From Kiritimatiellales bacterium (GTDB lineage Bacteria; Verrucomicrobiota; Kiritimatiellia; Kiritimatiellales; Pontiellaceae): 7,537 nucleotides of DNA. Position 1 is the first letter of the stretch. Each line of letters opens with the position of its first letter. Made by a program: the position numbers and the translations under genes. Location: contig JABDQT010000291.1 of the NCBI GenBank assembly GCA_013042165.1, forward strand, positions 1 to 7,537. The letters run 5' to 3'. Shown here in pieces: positions 6,124 through 7,537 of this stretch. The notes beneath the pieces are model-generated. The model was given only the letters and a program-made list of their open reading frames with translations, searched no databases and had not been told where the DNA came from.

Positions 6124-6480
6124 ATGGCATATGATTTAACCGGAAAAGTGAAGCTGGTGCAGGACGCACAGACCTTTGGCAGCGGATTTACCAAGCGCGA
6201 AGTGGTAGTTACCGTCGAGGACGGAAAATATCCGCAGGAGATCTGTCTCGAGTTTGTTCAGGATAAAGTGAGCTTGCTCGATGCCGTTCAGCCCGGACAG
6301 GAGGTCACCATTTCCTTCGATATCCGCGGACGTGAATACAACGGCCGGTATTTCAACAATCTGCAGGGCTGGAAAATCCAGACGTCCGGCGAGGCGCCTG
6401 CCGCCGCCGATAAGCCTCCGGTGTCCGATGCCGATGTGCCTGCTGATTTCGATGAATACGAAGACGATATCCCGTTTTAA
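6124..6480 (+). CDS. DUF3127 protein, OB-fold-like with an SSB-type acidic tail
   Basis: A 118-residue protein fitting DUF3127: MAYDLTGKVKLVQDAQTFGSGF, KREVVV (24-29), YPQEICLEFVQDKVSLLD (36-53), and FDIRGREYNGRYFNNLQGWKI (65-85). This is a small beta-barrel, OB-like core. A low-complexity Ala/Pro linker (about 90-107) leads to FDEYEDDIPF (109-118), nearly the same as the DDDIPF tip by which bacterial single-strand DNA-binding proteins recruit partners. A DNA- or nucleic-acid-binding role is plausible but inferred; no catalytic motif is visible, and it is not a standard SSB. AAAGGAG (6109-6115) is well placed 8 bases before the ATG; an ATG at 6119 is in another frame. It lies 27 bases after the DUF2442 gene and 18 before argG, and has no obvious part in arginine synthesis. 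Confidence 0.8.
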   Translation: MAYDLTGKVKLVQDAQTFGSGFTKREVVVTVEDGKYPQEICLEFVQDKVSLLDAVQPGQEVTISFDIRGREYNGRYFNNLQGWKIQTSGEAPAAADKPPVSDADVPADFDEYEDDIPF

Positions 6481-6498
6481 GGTCGAAAGGATTTTATC

Positions 6499-7537
6499 AT
6501 GAAAGTTGTACTCGCTTATTCGGGCGGTCTCGATACCACCGTGCTGCTGACATGGCTGCAGGAGAAATACAAGGCCGAGGTCATCTGCTACTGCGCCAAC
6601 CTGGGGCAGGAGGAGGAGCTCGACGGCCTGGAGGAAAAGGCGCTGAAGCACGGCGCGGTGAAATGCTATGTCGATAACGTCGAAGAGGAATTCGCCAAAG
6701 AGTATATCTATCCCATCATGCAGGCGAATGCGATCTACGAGGGCACCTACCTGCTCGGCACCTCCATCGCCCGCCCGCTGATCGCCAAGCGCATGATCGA
6801 TATTGCGAAGGCCGAGGGCGCGGAGGCCATCTGCCACGGTGCCACTGGAAAAGGCAACGACCAAGTTCGCTTCGAGCTGACGGCCTATGCGCTGATGCCC
6901 GATGTCAAGGTAATCGCCCCGTGGCGTATGCCGGAAGACTTCCCCTTTGAAGGCCGTCCGGACATGATCAGGTATCTGGAGGAAAAGGGCATCCCGACCT
7001 CCGTTTCCGCATCCAAGCCCTACAGCATGGATCGCAACATGCTCCACATCAGCTTTGAAGGCGGTATTCTGGAAGACCCGTGGAACGAACCCGATGAAAA
7101 TATGTGGTGCATGACCAAGCCGCTGAGTCAGGCTGCCGATAAACCGGAAACCATTGAGGTCAGCTTCGAAAAGGGTGTGCCCGTTGCTGTCAATGGCGAA
7201 CAGCTCAGCCCGGCCGCGCTTCTCAAAAAACTCAATGCGCTCGGTTGCGAGCATGCTGTTGGACGCATTGACATCGTTGAAAACCGCTATACCGGCATGA
7301 AGGATCGCGGCGTCTATGAAACCCCCGGCGGAACCATTCTGCACCATGCGCATCGGGCGCTGGAGTCCATCACGATGGATCGTGAAGTGATGCATCTACG
7401 CGACTCGTTAATTCCCAAGTATGCCGAGCTCGTCTACAACGGCTATTGGTTTGCGCCTGAACGTGAAATGCTGCAGGCCGCGATTGCTCAGAGTCAGGAA
7501 AGCGTAACCGGCGATGTGCGCATCAAGCTCTATAAGG
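6499..7537 (+). CDS. argG: Argininosuccinate synthase, 3' end cut by window edge
   Basis: Condenses citrulline and aspartate using ATP to give argininosuccinate. The 346 visible residues cover most of the usual roughly 400, with no stop before the edge. Motifs: ATP pyrophosphatase loop AYSGGLDTT (6-14; DTS is usual), [11 protein letters not shown] (87-97), [13 protein letters not shown] (114-126, aspartate/ATP binding), YSMDRN (175-180), [10 protein letters not shown] (187-196) and [20 protein letters not shown] (261-280). By position S176, S185, E261 and Y273 match the citrulline ligands known from other bacterial enzymes. N34 in CANLGQ and D269 in MKDRG replace residues usually D and S. AAAGGA (6486-6491) is 7 bases before the ATG. 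It is the last visible gene of the arginine operon; argH may follow but lies outside. A long open frame on the opposite strand here is a shadow. Confidence 0.97.
   Translation, partial: MKVVLAYSGGLDTTVLLTWLQEKYKAEVICYCANLGQEEELDGLEEKALKHGAVKCYVDNVEEEFAKEYIYPIMQANAIYEGTYLLGTSIARPLIAKRMIDIAKAEGAEAICHGATGKGNDQVRFELTAYALMPDVKVIAPWRMPEDFPFEGRPDMIRYLEEKGIPTSVSASKPYSMDRNMLHISFEGGILEDPWNEPDENMWCMTKPLSQAADKPETIEVSFEKGVPVAVNGEQLSPAALLKKLNALGCEHAVGRIDIVENRYTGMKDRGVYETPGGTILHHAHRALESITMDREVMHLRDSLIPKYAELVYNGYWFAPEREMLQAAIAQSQESVTGDVRIKLYK

Noticed and set aside
6136..7395. Long open frame (419 codons) on the minus strand
   Set aside because: It is antisense to the DUF3127 gene and argG, both of which show clear family motifs; its translation has no recognisable family pattern and is a codon-bias shadow.
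1..7537. CRISPR array, tRNA or rRNA gene, insertion sequence or attachment site
   Set aside because: No spaced direct repeats, no tRNA-like cloverleaf, no transposase, and no terminal repeats around the DUF4160-DUF2442 pair were seen by eye.

Overview
This 7.5 kb window is a compact bacterial chromosomal region, mostly housekeeping. It holds the ribosomal protein pair rplM-rpsI, an arginine biosynthesis operon (argJ, argB, argD, three small genes, argG) and, on the opposite strand, a two-gene signalling/envelope cassette (a YdcF/SanA-like membrane protein and a GGDEF diguanylate cyclase). The organism looks like a moderately GC-rich Gram-negative bacterium. A member of the PVC group, perhaps Kiritimatiellota, is my impression from protein style and the DUF3127 gene, but it is not proven by anything in the window.

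Layout. Positions 1-984 are on the minus strand: a one-TM DUF218-type protein (984 to 334), then a diguanylate cyclase starting one base after its stop and running off the left edge. Positions 985-1117 form a divergent intergenic region with a strong-looking sigma70-type promoter facing right. rplM (1118-1552) and rpsI (1568-1966) follow, closed by a strong intrinsic terminator (1987-2017). From 2082 to the right edge, seven genes run on the plus strand with gaps of 14-40 bases or a 4-base overlap, so they are probably one transcript: argJ, argB, argD, a DUF4160 gene, a DUF2442 gene, a DUF3127 OB-fold-like gene and a 3'-truncated argG.

How the genes work together. ArgJ recycles the acetyl group between N-acetylornithine and glutamate, ArgB phosphorylates N-acetylglutamate, ArgD makes N-acetylornithine, and ArgG joins citrulline to aspartate. 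ArgC, ArgF and ArgH are not in the window. ArgB carries the N-terminal helix seen in arginine-inhibited kinases, which fits an ArgJ-type cyclic pathway.

The accessory part is the DUF4160-DUF2442 pair, overlapping ATGA-style and clearly lower in GC than argD, set between argD and the DUF3127 gene. It looks like an inserted two-gene cassette of unknown role. Other points worth a look are the abrupt C-terminus of ArgJ, which lacks the position of a substrate-binding residue; an SSB-like acidic tail on the DUF3127 protein inside an arginine operon; and the coupling of a sensorless diguanylate cyclase to a periplasmic DUF218 protein.
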